A DNA stretch of 64,000 bases from Leucaena leucocephala. Lineage: Eukaryota > Streptophyta > Magnoliopsida > Fabales > Fabaceae. Position numbers and translations under genes: made by a program. This document shows positions 1 through 13,694 of this stretch, in pieces; position 1 is the stretch's first letter, and each line of letters begins with the position of its first letter. The notes under the pieces are model-generated. The model ran no database searches. It saw only the letters and a program-made list of their open reading frames with translations, and was not told the DNA's origin. The DNA is taken from contig CM073534.1 of the NCBI GenBank assembly GCA_037074615.1, forward strand, positions 10,102,861 to 10,166,860. Direction: 5' to 3'.

Positions 1-800
1 ATCTTTTTTCAGACTTAGAGTGCAGAGAGTTTTCGTCTTCTCAACAAGTGTGTTTTCCGATATTTAGGCTTATATTATTTTTTATTAGGATAAAATTGTT
101 TACTACTTCAATTTAGTCTTTTTATTTAATTTTTTTTGTTACAATTATTTATTTTATTTAATTGTTAGAAAGGTTGTGATTTATTGGGGGAAGCCAAGTA
201 TGTGATAATGTGAACCCAATCCAACCATGAAAACACAGTTGTCATCTATTTATTTGGGTCTGCGCGTGGACAATTCTTATCAAGTTTGGACTTAATACCT
301 ATTCCATTTTTTTTTTTTGGGGGGGGGGTTGTTTGTTTTGTATACAACTGTGTTAGACCATTGAAATTTTGATCTAATAATGATAAGGGTTAGAGGAGAG
401 AACAGTTACTATAGGAATATCAGACTAATCTTTAGAAGGTTTGGCACCTCGATGTCACCTCTTCAGCAAATCTCGAGTTCAATGGCTTTAAGAAAATTTC
501 GTGTAAGTAAAACGGTCAAGCGGACGGGACAAATTAACTGTCATCCCGCCATAGGCAAACGTACAGGAGCAAAGCAAAAAAGAGTCTAAACCAACAAAAA
601 GTTTGGACTTTCGTGGAGAAGAAAAGTCTGCTTTACTGATTGGCCTCTCCTTCATTTCACTTTCCTAGAAAGTTTTCATCTTTTTCCAAACTATGAATGT
701 GCGTAATTTTCATGGGCCTTCCAAAACCGTGTATATGTTGAAAATTCGAAAGTTGGACTCTCGGCCATTGCGTCTTTCCTGGAATTTTTCCGTAAAAACA
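1..800. other. Upstream intergenic sequence
   Basis: No gene is recognised. The segment is AT-rich with a T-run followed by a G-run near 307-328. A 69-codon open frame at 380-589 has no recognisable motif and is probably chance. Confidence 0.5.
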
Positions 801-810
801 TTGACTTGAC
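801..810 (+). promoter_or_regulatory. Tandem W-box cores upstream of the U-box gene
   Basis: Two TTGAC cores lie directly in tandem about 1.2 kb before the U-box gene ATG. TTGAC is the core bound by WRKY factors, and U-box/ARM ligases of this group are often linked to defence and senescence. Regulation of this gene by WRKY proteins is inference only. Confidence 0.35.
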
Positions 811-819
811 TCATCCAAG

Positions 820-1997
820 TCGTCTTCTTCTTTCTTACCACCAGTCTTCTAATCTGCTTCTAACTTTGCACGTCAGGAAGTTGCTGCTGCTTCTGAGACG
901 GAGATGATAGAGGTTAGCTTGTTTGACAGACTTTGAATTGAATCGACAATAGCCTTCTATTGTACGTCTTGGAATTGAATTTTTTTGGCTCTTAAAAGAC
1001 GTGAGATTTACGCTTTTTCTTTCATTGCATTGCTTGCCCTAATTTATAAGAACTTCAAGAGAACCCAGAAAAAAATAATCAACGTTGAGACTGAATTGTT
1101 CTTGCTTTTACTCTTCTTCTGAGGATGCTAGAGTTTCTGCTTAAACAATAATGCTGTAGCTAATTGCTCTACTCTTCACTACTTCGCATTCCGTTTTGAA
1201 GGTTGTTTTCATTATGTTTCTTCTTTGATCTTTCAATCATCTCTTGATTTTTAAATTTATGGAGTTTACCCCCTGTAGTTACTTATGATTTACAACTTTT
1301 TTTTTACTTATTTGATCAAAGGTGTCCCCAAGCTACTTTGAACTTGAGACCAATCTCTTTCGAGACTTTGAGTGCAAATGATTTTCACCTTTATTGACAA
1401 ATGCGCTTCTTGGATTTAAACTCGTGTTCTAAGGCTATTTATCACCTCAACCAATAGTTTGATAGTTACTTATGAATTACAATTTGTAGTTTGCTGTCAG
1501 AGTTACTAAAAATTGAAACTATTGTTATTCCAACATGAGTTGCAACTTGTATTATAAACTTTTCTAGCCAATGTTTCAGTTGAAGATAACAGTTGTGTTA
1601 GATTTTTTCAAGCTGCTTGCTGCATTATTATGTTACCTAAACCTCAAAACTACAAGTTAATGTCATCAAAACTATGTCTGTTACAAATGTTTAGCCATGA
1701 TCTTTGGTCTTCTTTGTTTAACTGATGATGTTCCTCTATTCTTTCTGTACAAAAAAATATCCAAAAGGGAAAGAAAATGATGTTTTTCATTTTCCAAAAC
1801 AAAGATTTAGTCCTTACCTTTTTCATCTTCCAGTAAAATCCTTTTTCATGCTTTATAAGAGGACTAACATGGACAAATTTCGTTGCAGCAATAAAGAGAT
1901 TCACCTTGAGTATTTATATTTTCAGCTTCCCACAAATTAATAGGGTCTGATTTACACAGTTCTAGTAGAAAGGATTCGGTATAGACGTCGTTTAACA
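820..1997 (+). other. Probable 5' leader of the U-box gene, perhaps with a leader intron
   Basis: Sequence around 830-910 is C/T-rich and leader-like and is followed by AT/T-rich intron-like DNA. A pyrimidine-poor ACAG acceptor-like site lies near 1958-1961, about 35 bases before the ATG at 1998. This suggests a 5'UTR intron running from roughly 0.9 to 1.96 kb. It is a prediction without transcript support. Confidence 0.3.
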
Positions 1998-4900
1998 ATG
2001 GTAGGATTGGAACTCATACCAATTGGTACGATTCTGGCTGTGCTTACCAATCAGATTTTGAAAACAGCTAATGCGGCAGCTGAAGTTCTTGTCGAAAAAG
2101 AAAGTTTTAAGGTTCTTTCACGACACTTGTATGATATTGAGCCGGTGCTAAAGGAATTACAGCTTCAGGAACTGAATGAGTCTCAAGCTGCAAGAATTGC
2201 TCTGGAGTCTCTTGAAGAAGACGTGAAGAGGGCAAATAAAGTGGTTGAGAAGTACAGGAACCGTGGTCGTTTTTACCTGCTGCTTAATTGCAGGCACATA
2301 GTTCATGAAGTTGAAGAAGTCACAAGAAGCATTGGGAAGTCCCTGGCTGTACTATCACTTGGAAATACTGAAGTCTTATCGCGAATTTCAGATCAGGTTG
2401 ATAGATTACAAAATGAGATGCAAAGGGTGGAGTTCCAGGCTTCACATTCTCAGCTTCAAATAGTGGAGAGGTTGGATCAGGGCCTTAGGGAGCAGAAATT
2501 AGATCAGGCTTTTGCGAATGACATGCTTGAAGAAATTGCCAGGGTGGTTGGCGTGCCGGTAGAGCCCTCAGAGATAAGCAAAGAGCTGGCCAGCATTAGG
2601 AAAGAAAAAGAAGAAGCTGCTGACAGAAAAGAAAGAGCCGAGGTTTTCTTCTTGGAGCAGGTCATCGAGTTACTATCCCGAGCTGATGCTGCAAGAGATT
2701 ATGAAGAAGTTAAGAAACAATACTATGAAAGACTTCAGGTGATAGAAAGATACAATTCAAGGGAAAAATATATAGAGCCGCTTAATTCTTTCCTTTGTTG
2801 TATAACCGGGACCGTTATGGTAGATCCTGTAAGCCTTTGCACTGGGACTACTTGTGAGAGATACGCCATTGAGTCTTGGTTTGACCGTGGCATGAGGACC
2901 GACCCGGAAACTAAAGAAGTACTCGAAGATACTAAGTTGAGATCTAATGTTCCACTTAGACAATCCATAGAGGAATGGAGAGAACTTAATTACTGCCTTA
3001 CAATCAGGTCTATCAGGGAAAACCTTTTATCAAATTCTAACTTATCTGTGGTAGAAACCTTGAGACAAGTGCAGGATCTCATAAGAGACAATTCTATAAA
3101 CAAGGATTGGATTTCTATAGGAAGGCTTACCGACATTATTATCTCTATCCTTGGGAACACTGATAACGGAGAAGTGAAGATCAACATTCTGAGTACTTTG
3201 AACGATGCAGTAGAAGGTCACATGAGAAACAAGGTAAGCAAACTTTGATATTCATGTGAAACTGGGAAAATGATTTAATCAACATTTTGCCCAGTTTGTT
3301 TGAACAATTTCATCAACATTGTACCTATTATATATGCATTTCACATGCCAGTTTTACCGTTGGGATATATCTGTTCCTGAGTTCTTTATTCCTGTTCCTA
3401 TAACGAATATCAGTGCTCTAAAATTCTCACCTGCATATAATTATATAGGAAAAAGTATCAGAATCTCAAGGATGGGATCACATTATTTGCTGCTTGGGCA
3501 GCGACTCTAGAATTTCAAAAGCTGCAATTAACTTGCTGTATGAGTTACTGCAAGATCGAACTGGTTGGAATGTGTCTCTCTGCAGAAGACTCTCTCAGCA
3601 TTACGGTGCAATTTCTTCCCTTGTTACCCTTCGAAAGGGTCCAGAAGAGGAGTCAGCTGAGATTGCAGAAAAGATTTTGATGGAGCTTTTTGACATCGAT
3701 GAGGTTAACATTTGTAGTGCTGCCAAGTTTGGCTGGTATAAACCGCTTGTCGATCATATGGTTCAAGGTAAGAAATTGTTTGGTACATATAATGTGACAC
3801 AAATTAAAGTATTGACCATCATAATTCTTCTGCAGAAGCTCAGAGTCCAATTTGGACAGTATTTTTTCCCCTTCTTTTGATTATCCATATGTTTTTGTAG
3901 TCTACTCCTTAAAGTAGTTGTGCCTAGTTCATTGATTCAAATTATTTCTCTGTCTGTCTTCTCAGGAGTAGAATCTTCAAGAATATCAATGGCGAAAACC
4001 ATTGTGAATATGGAGCTGAGTGATTCAAATTTGAACCTCCTTGGTGAAGAAGGAGTTATACCTCCTTTGCTTGAAATGCTGTCTGGCAACAGTGAATTAA
4101 AAGAAGTCTCGTTATCTGCACTGGTTAAACTATCGGGTTCTCGTGCCAATAAAATGATTATAGCTGCATTGGGTGGAGTTCCTATTATTCTAGAACAAAT
4201 GTTCTCTCCTTCTATGCGAACTCTCATTACCATCAAATGCTCTGAAATCCTGGAGAAGCTTTCTGCTGATGATGATGGAATTGATTTCTTTGTTGACAGA
4301 GAAGGAAAACAACTGGAGTTAGATTCCATTATCTCCAAATTACTTGCTCTTCAGCAGAGTCCCAACTTGGCCCACAATACCCGCAAGCCTTCTTTGCGTG
4401 CACTTCTCGGAATTTGCAAGTTTGAGACCGGTTTAGTCAAGAAGGCTGTCCTGGCTGCCAGTGGTGTATCTCTAATCCTTCCCCTTCTTGATGACTCTGA
4501 TTCGGAAATCAGAGAGACCGCCATAAACCTTCTCTTTCTTTTCTCCCAACATGAACCAGAGGGAGTGGTTGAATACCTCTTCAGGCCAAGGAGGCTCGAG
4601 GCTTTGGTGGGATTTTTAGAGACTGATGACAACGATGTTCAGATGGCTGCTGCTGGTTTGCTAGCGAACCTACCGAAATCCGAGAAAGAGCTCACCATGA
4701 AGCTGATTGCATTGGGTGGACTTGATGCAATCATATGCATTTTGAAAACTGGAACAATGGAAGCAAAAGAAAATGCTCTCAGTGCACTCTTCAGGTTTAC
4801 AGATCCCACAAACATCGAGTCACAGCGCGATTTGGTTAAGCGTGGAATATATCCTTTGCTCGTGAATTTTCTCAAAACTGGTTCGATAACAGCAAAGGCT

Positions 4901-5461
4901 AGAGCAGCAGCATTCATTGGAGATCTTTCTACGAGCACGCCAATGCTCACACTCGCAGCCAAATCAACAGGCTGCTGCTGGTGTTTTAGATCATCAAGAG
5001 TTCCTTTATGCCCAGCACATGGTACTGTATGCAGTGTGAGCAGCACATTTTGTCTCCTGGAAGCACAAGCGTTGCCTGGTTTGGTAAATCTCTTACGTGG
5101 CGAGGTCGATGTAACAGCTTATGAATCAATACAGACGCTTTCAACATTGGTTTTGGAAGATTATCCTCAAAGGGGTGCTCGTGTTTTGCACGAATCGAAT
5201 GCTATAAAACCGCTTCTGGATATTCTGACTTGGGGGTCTGATTCTCTCAAGGCTGAGGCTCTAGGACTCTTGGAGAAGGTCTTTGTATCAAAGGAAATGG
5301 TGGAATTCCACGGCGCAACAGCTAGAACGCGGCTGGTCAGTTTAACAGGGAAGAATATATATGGAGAAGGCCATCTCAGAAGAAAAGCTGCTAAGGTATT
5401 GTCATTGATCGAACGGTATTCGAGATCATCATCTGCTGCTGTTTCAGGAGTTCTTGAGTGA
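1998..5461 (+). CDS. U-box/armadillo-repeat E3 ubiquitin ligase (PUB42/43/44-like)
   Basis: Predicted RING-type E3 ubiquitin transferase that would recruit an E2 through its U-box and bind substrate through armadillo repeats. Exons are 1998-3233, 3449-3767 and 3966-5461. Introns are GT..AG, the frame is continuous, and the product is 1016 aa, the size of long plant U-box/ARM proteins. Residues about 1-255 are a helical N-terminal region with charged, coiled-coil-like stretches. The U-box spans about 259-335 (MVDPVSLCTG, then SIEEW). The rest is leucine-rich ARM repeats, interrupted in exon 3 by a Cys-rich insert (TGCCWCF, LCPAHG) typical of this subgroup. The first U-box Cys-Pro is Cys-Cys here (267-268). 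The start is the first ATG of the long frame and opens with the family-typical hydrophobic N-terminus. Family assignment is firm; which numbered PUB it matches is not settled. Confidence 0.93.
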
Positions 5462-5540
5462 AATTTTAAGCCTCAGACAAATATGGGCTTCGGCTTCATC
5501 TTAGTACTTGCATGCTTTGTTAATTCATTTGGTAATTGTT

Positions 5541-5547
5541 AATAAAC
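5541..5547 (+). terminator. Candidate polyadenylation signal of the U-box gene
   Basis: An AATAAAC motif lies about 80 bases after the stop codon in AT-rich sequence, which fits a plant near-upstream poly(A) element. Confidence 0.35.
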
Positions 5548-7837
5548 ATAGTTATATATATACTCCTTGTTCAGCTTCTATATATCTATCATTTTGATCA
5601 AGTGTATAATTTCCTCTTGCAATTTAAATCTCTTCTTTGAGTTGATTGCGATAACCTTATATGTTGTCAGAAGTTTGTCGTAGATTCTTATCTAAAACTT
5701 AATCATTTGATGATACCATGTTTAGTAATGAGACCAGAGCAAGCTACCATGAGACAAATGATTATCATTTTATGATGCAAACGATATCTCCTAATCTTTA
5801 TTGCTCTACTTATAAGCATATTTGAAAATGGAGAGGAGATGGAAGGATTCGAGTCTTTCTATAGATTATTCCCTTAGGTCTCTTATATAAGAAGTTGTTA
5901 AATGAATCACACAAATTAAAGAGTATTTGTAAACTTTTAATTTTACCTTAATTTAATTACTCATATTAATTTGGCTATCTCTCCACCACACCTCTCTTAT
6001 TTTTAGTAATTTATTTATTATATATCTTACACACTACCCATAAATAAAGCTTAGTTTTGGAAGAAAATTTACATTTTGAACATTTATTGTGTTTAACTAT
6101 TTTTGTTCGGTTAAACTTCTCTTATAAAAAGGAACGAAAGGAATAGTAGTTTTTTGTAATATATTTGAGATCAACACTTCCTTCTAGAATACTTTTTATA
6201 TTTTATAACTGACTTCGTAGTACGAATGCCTGGAGGAGTAAATAGTCTCAAGAATCAGAAATATGCCCTTATTGTGAAACTGGGATCCAAGATGCACATG
6301 AATCTGACTAGAGAGATAGGGAGAAATGGCTCTATCCAACTGGTTTCACGAAGACTCTTGGAATGAGTACTGATATTTTTCTCTTTTTAGAAATCAGGCT
6401 ATATCTCCTAATCAATAGCTTAAAAAGCTAATCTTCCTGAGATATAAATTATAAATTAGTACTGTCATTGAGGCTGAAGAATGGGACACACTAAAAGGTT
6501 TTAGAAAAAAACAGTCTCACTGATGCTCTTGCAAAAAATGGGCCTAATGGATCTGATTTATTGAGTTATTGTCCTCTCCATATGAAGACTCTGTGTGTTA
6601 ATGATTGTTTGGGATTTAATCTTCACTTAATTTAATTTATTATTTTTGGGCTTGAGCCCAAGCCCTCTTTTGTACCAATAGAAAAAATAGGAGAGGTAAA
6701 AAGAAAACTATAATGGAGATAAAAAAGAGGGAGAAAAAATTGTTAAAAAGTCCCCATTGTAAAGTTTGTTATTGCCCACAAGATAACAAGGACCTTAGTC
6801 CTTAAGGAGGTGTATCTCATTTTTTTTTCTTTAGATACATATACTATATCTTTAGCTATATAAAAAATTCAAATGTTCTCTATATTGCACATAATTAAAT
6901 ATAAGTTACATATAATTAAAAAAGATTTATACCTACTGAAAATATATAGGTTGCATCTAGTTACTAAAACAAATTTTAGATACCTTTTAGGACAATAAAT
7001 TTTGTGTTGGGGAGTTTTTTAGCAATTTTTTCCTAAAAAATAACTATTGTTTAGCATAAAAATAACATACCATATAATGTAAAATATAGGTAGTAATTAA
7101 CATTATATTTTTTAAAAAAATGCCCTTAGAAAGTATTGCTCTTAATTAATTTAGAAAGAGAGAAGAGTATTTGATGAAGAATAATTGTGAAAAAATGAGA
7201 TAATTTTAAAGATATCAACTATTTTTTTTATTTGTGTATGGTAGATAAAAAAATTTTATACTCTATTTTTTTTTATAGACACAGGTATCCTCCTATTAAG
7301 GTAATCATATTTAAAATATTATTATGTACTAAATATAAATATATCTCCCAATATAAACTTTTTAAATATAAGGCCTTTCTACAAAGTAATATGTTTTAAA
7401 ATGTAAATAGCTATAGAAATATATTAAAATCGTCTTCCTTCCATTATTATGCTTCACTAATATAGTCCATTCCCCATAAATTGAAATAAATAATTATTGA
7501 TATTAAAGAAAGACGAAATTGAAAATTTTTGAGATCTTAACTACTCTCTCCATCCTAAATTACATTATAGTACCTTATTTTTAAAACCCTTAATCCCTTT
7601 TATAATACCTTATTTGAAATTCTAGAATATTTTATAAAATGTTTCCACATGTACCTCTATTTAATAATCTTTCCCCAACTCTTAATAGATAATGTTACCA
7701 TCACAAAACATTTAATTAGGGGTAGATTTTAGAAAGAAGGAAAAATCATTTACACAAGACACAAGAATTTCCTAAATTTACTTATCCTCACCAAAGTCCT
7801 AGGTCAGCTTGCAATAACATGCATGCCATTATGGGCC
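5548..7837. other. AT-rich intergenic sequence
   Basis: No coding region is recognised. Around 7545-7700 there is a degenerate element that looks like one half of a Stowaway-type MITE (a start like CTCTCCATCCTAAATTAC and ATAATACCTT motifs). The remainder is AT-rich with many in-frame stops on both strands. Confidence 0.4.
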
Positions 7838-8345
7838 ATTTGATAGGATTTTAAAAATAGACTTATAAAAAACAGGACTTTTAAACAGTTTATAGAAAAT
7901 GACTTTTGAAGAAGAGTTTATCAAAAAAAATAGTTTTGAATAAATGAGTGTTTAGATAGTTATTTTCAAAAGTACTTTTATTACTGATAAATTACGAAAA
8001 AGGATGTAAGTATTAAATAAGAGAGGAGAGGAAAGAGGAGAGATAGTATAAGAAAGAAAATAGAGAAAAAGTAGGAGTGAGGAGATAGGAGAGATGGTGT
8101 AAAAAAAGTAAGAGAGATAGTATAAAAAAAGTATGGGTAATATAATAACTAGTTAGTTCATATGATCTTTTATTGTTTTATAAGTTACTTTAACCAGTTT
8201 ATTTAAAATTTTAATTTTAAACCATAGTTTAATCTAAAAGTCCGTTTAAACAAATATGACAGTTTATTTTAAATTTTTTTAAAATCTAAATTTTGAATCA
8301 AACCTAAATTTTAAATTTAAATTTACCTATTTTTTAAACGGGGAC
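7838..8345 (+). mobile_element. MITE-like element, ~0.5-kb family, copy A
   Basis: The copy starts near a TTTGATAGGATTTTAAAAA motif. It continues with ATGAGTGTTTAGATAGTTA, then a GA-rich block of GAGAGGAGAG units, then GGTAATATAATAACTAGTTA and a TTAAACCATAGTTTAATC-like end. The same order of blocks recurs at least ten times in the window on both strands. No coding capacity is seen. Borders are approximate. Confidence 0.6.
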
Positions 8346-10215
8346 TATGAGTTTACTCTCCAATACACATATCAAAGAAGTCACATCAAAAGCATATCGG
8401 TATTTTAAGAATGGAATTGTTTTTAAAAGAAGTAAAAATAAAAATAAAAATAAAATTAAATTAAAAATGTGTTCTAAAAAATTATTTAGTATAATAAAAA
8501 TGAGTATAAAATTTATATATATATATTTTTATAATTTAGAGTAAAATAGTCTAAAATATTTTTTTATAATTTAGGAAGGGTTAAAGTTATCTAAGAATTT
8601 TATAACTTGAGATAAAATAATTTAAAATATTTTACTTATATTTTTATTTTTACTTTTATTTTTATTTTTATAATCGTATTTCTCAACTTTTTTAATAGAA
8701 CTGAAATATCTATCAAACTAAATAAAAAAAATAAAATATTTTAATTCTACTTCACCTTCTTTTATACATGCCTAAAGAGTGATAGCATGCTCTTGATTTG
8801 TCAAAGGAAAAGTATGAGAATCAGAGTGCCAAAACACAATTTCTGGATGGAACGTTTATTATTTAAAATATATATAAGTAAGGAGAGCAAGCATGATTGT
8901 GATTTATAAATTGTGAAAAATATTATATTCTTTTATGTTATGCAAATGATTATAGTTTTTTTTCAAATGAATTAAAAATTTTAAAAAAAGGGATATCAAA
9001 AAGATGTGTTAAAAATATCATTAAATTAGAAGGAGAAAATTTATAATTTTCTTACATTTTAATAATATTTTATTATTTTCCATATAAAATAAATTTTATT
9101 TCTCATCACATTATTGTTATTTTTTCCTTTTTATAGTGAAGGAAACAAAATACAAAATAAAAAGTTAAACTACTTAATCAACTTAGTTGGACATGAATAA
9201 TAAGTACTCTCATTGTTTAAGTAAACTGTGGGAGGTTTGACTTACAATCTTTGTGTGCAGAGTAAATCCAATTAAAATATATTTTTATTTTAACGCTTCA
9301 ATATTTAAAAGAGATTATTTTTTTCCGTTACTGAAAAGAATACTCCTAGTATCGGAAAAAACAGAAGGTGAAAGTGAAACTATAACTTAACATGTTGCCT
9401 AGTGTATGGATTGATAGCAAATCTTTGGATTTATTTAGAATAATTTGTTGTTTTTAACAAAAACTAAATTCAGACCGAAAGTTGATTTAAAATGAGTCCT
9501 TTTCCCGTATCAACTTGAAATATTGGCAATCTTACATAGTACATAATCAGCTTTAATATCAATATTTGATATTAATATATATAATATAAAATTATTTATA
9601 AAAATATTTACATGCTCTCATAATACCATGTCATCTGAACTCTATCTAACCAAAATATAATAACTTAACGCATTTTAATCATAATTAATTGATGGCACAT
9701 AAGTCGAATGAAACAAGTCACATTTTATCTTTTTTTAAAAAAATAAATCTCTTAATTAATTTAGTTTAGATAAATTTTTATTTTTTTAAATTAAAAATTT
9801 ATTTAAAAAATTAAAAAAAAAATAAATATTTTATTAGTTAAATTATTATATTTTAATTAAATAGAATTTAAATAACTTGATATTCTAAAAATATATTATT
9901 ATTTATCATTATTTATAAACACCTCTATAGCTCTTTTTTTAATTATAGTGTGCAACTTGATCTTAGATGTTCCAGCCAGCCTTCCAAATCCAATTTATCT
10001 AACTTTTGCTTCAAAAAGTACATAATAAAATGTTGTACTTATAGATAAAAATATAATTACTTTCGTTGGTTCAAAATATTTATCATTTCTCACTAAGGAT
10101 TATGATCAGTGATAATTAATATAACTTATAAATAATTAATATAACTAATTTCTTTAATCTACTTAAATTATTTCTCTAACTCTTATATTAAGGACATGAA
10201 GTAATACTCACTATA
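8346..10215. other. AT-rich intergenic sequence with inverted simple repeats
   Basis: Between about 8430 and 8680, AAAAATA-type repeats are mirrored by TATTTTT-type repeats, giving a weak foldback. No gene is supported; the 65-codon frame at 8347-8544 is low-complexity Lys/Asn/Ile and is not believed. Confidence 0.4.
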
Positions 10216-10428
10216 GTGTTAATTATAAGAGTTAATTGACTTTTTTTAAATAGATTAAAAAATTTAAATAAATTAATTATAATTAAATATAACCCCTCAG
10301 AATAAATCTATATTATATACTATTTAATTTATTCAAATTAATCAATTAATTCTTATATTAATTATAATTAATTGATTTATTTTATTTTTTTAATCTATTA
10401 ACAATATCTATTAACTCTTATAATTAAA
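10216..10428. mobile_element. Small MITE-like inverted-repeat element
   Basis: The left end GTTAATTATAAGAGTTAAT is mirrored at the right by ATTAACTCTTATAATTAAA. The interior is AT-rich and noncoding, about 210 bp in all, which suits a Stowaway-like MITE. A related segment occurs near 32395-32600. Confidence 0.45.
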
Positions 10429-11410
10429 GCATAGAATAATAATTTATTTAATTTTTTAATGATTAAAAAAATTAACCAAGAACCGGAAGAATATAATGAA
10501 AACTTCATTAGATGTCATTTAATAGCAAAAGGTACGTGAAAGTAAGTAGTTTGTGTAGGGCTGTTACGCAATGGACTTTTCTCGAGGTTTGAGAAGTGCC
10601 GACAAATAACAACAAAGTAAAAATCAAGTAAACGTGTCTCCTATATTTTGATTCATTTACTACTTTATGGACCCATCAAAAAAGGGACATACGTCGTTTT
10701 CATGTGCCTGACCTCAATATTAACGGTCACACTAATTACTTTTTTTTATAAAAATAATTCATCAATTTTTAGTTAAAATTTTTGTTTTTATTTAGTCCTT
10801 AATTATAAGCATTAATCCTAATACTCATAATCTACTGACTATAAGTGATATGTGAATTGTTACAAAATCATATCAAATAAAAAAATATTTTTAATAATAA
10901 AATAATAGAATAAAACTTATTTATTACCAGCATAAAAAATTATTATACTCAACTTTTTTCTTACATCTATGTTTAATATATAAAATGTAATTTGATTGAT
11001 TATGAATTTATTAGATTTATGCAACATAATTAATCTAGTGTGGAATGGGAAGAGGAATGGAAGAAGAGAGAGAAAGGAATCAGAGAGAGAGAGATGGACG
11101 AGGGAAGGGGAGAGAAAGAAGGAGGAGGCTGAGAAATAAGATTCAATCATGTATGCTAAATGAGTGCTACGTCTTAGCCTACATTATATCAAACACAAGT
11201 TTATATGATCTTAATAAGTCTTAGCCTAATTTATAGTTGTTGCATGCAAACTAAGAAAACTTAGTTGCCAAAGCAATATTTTTCTTTAGCCATCTTCATT
11301 GTGTTTTGACTTAGTGAGAGTTGCTTGTCATACTTCCATTTGTTAAGTTCATATCTTATTTTTGTTAACTTGAATTAATAGGTTTATCGATTTAATTGAG
11401 CAAACTATAT
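10429..11410. other. Intergenic sequence
   Basis: The part from about 10500 to 10740 has a more mixed base composition but no open frame or known motif. At 11040-11130 there is a GA-rich purine tract. No gene is supported. Confidence 0.35.
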
Positions 11411-11912
11411 TATGTGTGTTTGGAAGCTATCAAAAACTAAGTTTTAAATTTAGGTTTTAATAAAACTTAAGTTATAAGAAATTTATAAAAAAATAGTTAT
11501 ATTTACTTAAACGGGTTTTTAGATCAAACCATGATTTAAAACTAATATTTTAGATAAATTGGTCAGAATAGCTTATAGAATAGTAAAAGAGCTTATGGAT
11601 TAACTAATTACTATATTACCCCTACTTTTTATTACACAATTTCTCCTATCTGTTTTACTTTTTCTTACACAATTTCTTCTCTTTTTCTACACCCTTTCTC
11701 CTCTCTCATCTCTCCTCATTTAATACTCATACATTTTTTCATAATTTACCAATATAAAAGTACTTCTGAAAATAACTATCTAAATACTCATTTATTCAAA
11801 ACTACTTTTTTTCATAAGCTTTTATCTAGAATTCCTTTTCTAAAAGTTACCTAAAATCCCTTTTTTTTATAATTTTTTTTTCTAAAATCTTATCCAAACA
11901 GACCCTATATAG
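11411..11912 (-). mobile_element. MITE-like element, ~0.5-kb family, copy B
   Basis: This is the reverse orientation of copy A. It has CT-rich TCTCCTCTCTCATCTCTCC where copy A has GA-rich sequence, preceded by TTAACTAATTACTATATTAC and followed by AACTATCTAAATACTCATTT, and ends near CTTATCCAAACAGACCC. It is noncoding. Confidence 0.6.
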
Positions 11913-13482
11913 TTAGTTTTACTGTTATATGTTGTATGTTTAGGTTAAATATCTGGTGATGATCAATCATTTAATATCGAAATTAATTAAATTATTGAAT
12001 TTCATGAGTCAATAATCAAGTTGACCCTATTCGAGAGAACCAATAAAATGAAAATATAATAAAATTAAGTTTACTAATGACGATTATTTTAAGTAGTTTG
12101 ACATTCGTTCCATTCAAATTGGATCTTAGGTTTGAATCTTATGTATGGGTGGAAATTATTCCTAGAAACCTTAATTATTGAGCTGGTTTTGTATAAAACA
12201 AAGGTAATAAAAATCGGATGGATTATTTAACCAATCAAAATAGTAGTATAAGAGTCTATGGTTATGAGATCAACTCAATTATAATTAAAATAATATAATT
12301 TAATTAAAATATAAAATATATATATAACTCTAAATAATGTTGTTTGAAGTTACTAAAATATAAATATAACATATTACTATTTTTTTTATTTCTACTCAAA
12401 ATGATGTTGTTTGAAGTTTAAGAAAAGAGAAAAATATAAAATTTAACATAATCGATTCATTTACAGCTTTCTTTTGATCATTGTCCTGTAAAATTGATAA
12501 TTGCTTCTCGTTTTCAGGTATACAGTTCAAATTTATTCAATTATTATTTTTTAAATTTCAATTTAATTAATCTATGCTAAAATACATTAAAAGTATTGTA
12601 ATCCTCATTCGTGTCTCAGCAGTGTAATCTTCTTTATATTACTTAAGATAATATAATAATTATAAAATTTAATCCTTGATTTAACCAAACATTTAAATCA
12701 ATATATTATATTAGGATTACATGTAATTTCCTCTCATCAAAGGGGCTATTAGTTTCTGTTAAGATCTGGTGTAGTATAATAAGGATTTTACATGTAATTT
12801 TATGGTACTATTTAGTGATCTCTGAATCAAACGTATCAGCTGTTAAAGAATTAATTAATAATTAATATAATAAATGGCCCCAGTCCATAAATAATTTCCT
12901 TCTTCATTTTTTATTCATTTTTATGATTTATATGGTATGAAATGAATGCCATATATAAAAAATAAGACATAAATTGATTCATATGCTAATTTTCATGTGA
13001 GATTATTTATTGTATTATTTTGCCAAAGTGAGATAATTATTGATGAAATAAGTTTTTTTAAAGAAAAAAATTGATTCCATATTCCTCAAAGATTTTTTTT
13101 AATTATGCCAAGATTATAATTTTTATCAATTGGTTGATTAATTAAATATATTTTTATTAATTTTACTTTTAATTAATTTTATTCTCTCACCTCATCTTTT
13201 TCCCTGTGCATTTTCTCTTCTCTTTTTTTTTTACTATTATTTCTCTTGCTTACTTTCCCTCTTATAAATAAAGATCTATCTAAAAAAAATCATTTCTTAC
13301 ATATTTATTATTTTAACTAATTTTTTAAACCAAGTAATTCGGAGAATAGAACTTTATAAAAAGGACAGATTCGAGAACTAGATAATTGATATAATTCGAT
13401 AAGGAGGATAGACATGCTTTTTTTTGGTTTGTTTACTGTTGGAATACTTGTTGTATTAGTTTAATTATATATAATATTTTTT
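11913..13482. other. AT-rich intergenic sequence
   Basis: I see no gene, RNA or clear repeat. Short CT-rich tracts occur around 13180-13260. Confidence 0.35.
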
Positions 13483-13694
13483 AGTCCTATTCGTAAGGTA
13501 TAGAGAATTTTTTTTTAATCTAAATATACTGTTTTACTTTTTATTTATTATTATGTTAATTTTATTTTTATAAATGCAATGTATATTAAATAGGGATACA
13601 GTTAAAAAGTTATTGAATTTTAGGATATAGTTAATAAGTTTTTTTTTGTTTATATAAAATATATTAAAAATGACTTATAGATAGGATAAACCAC
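13483..13694 (+). mobile_element. Stowaway-like MITE
   Basis: The left end GTCCTATTCGTAAGG matches the reverse complement of the right end (CTTATAGATAGGAT). The interior shares runs such as AAAAAGTTATTGAATTTTA and ATATAAAATATATTAAAAA with the element at 29743-29958, so the two are family members. Confidence 0.5.

Noticed and set aside
380..589. 69-codon open frame upstream of the U-box gene
   Set aside because: No recognisable domain, no supporting context, basic low-information composition; chance frame.
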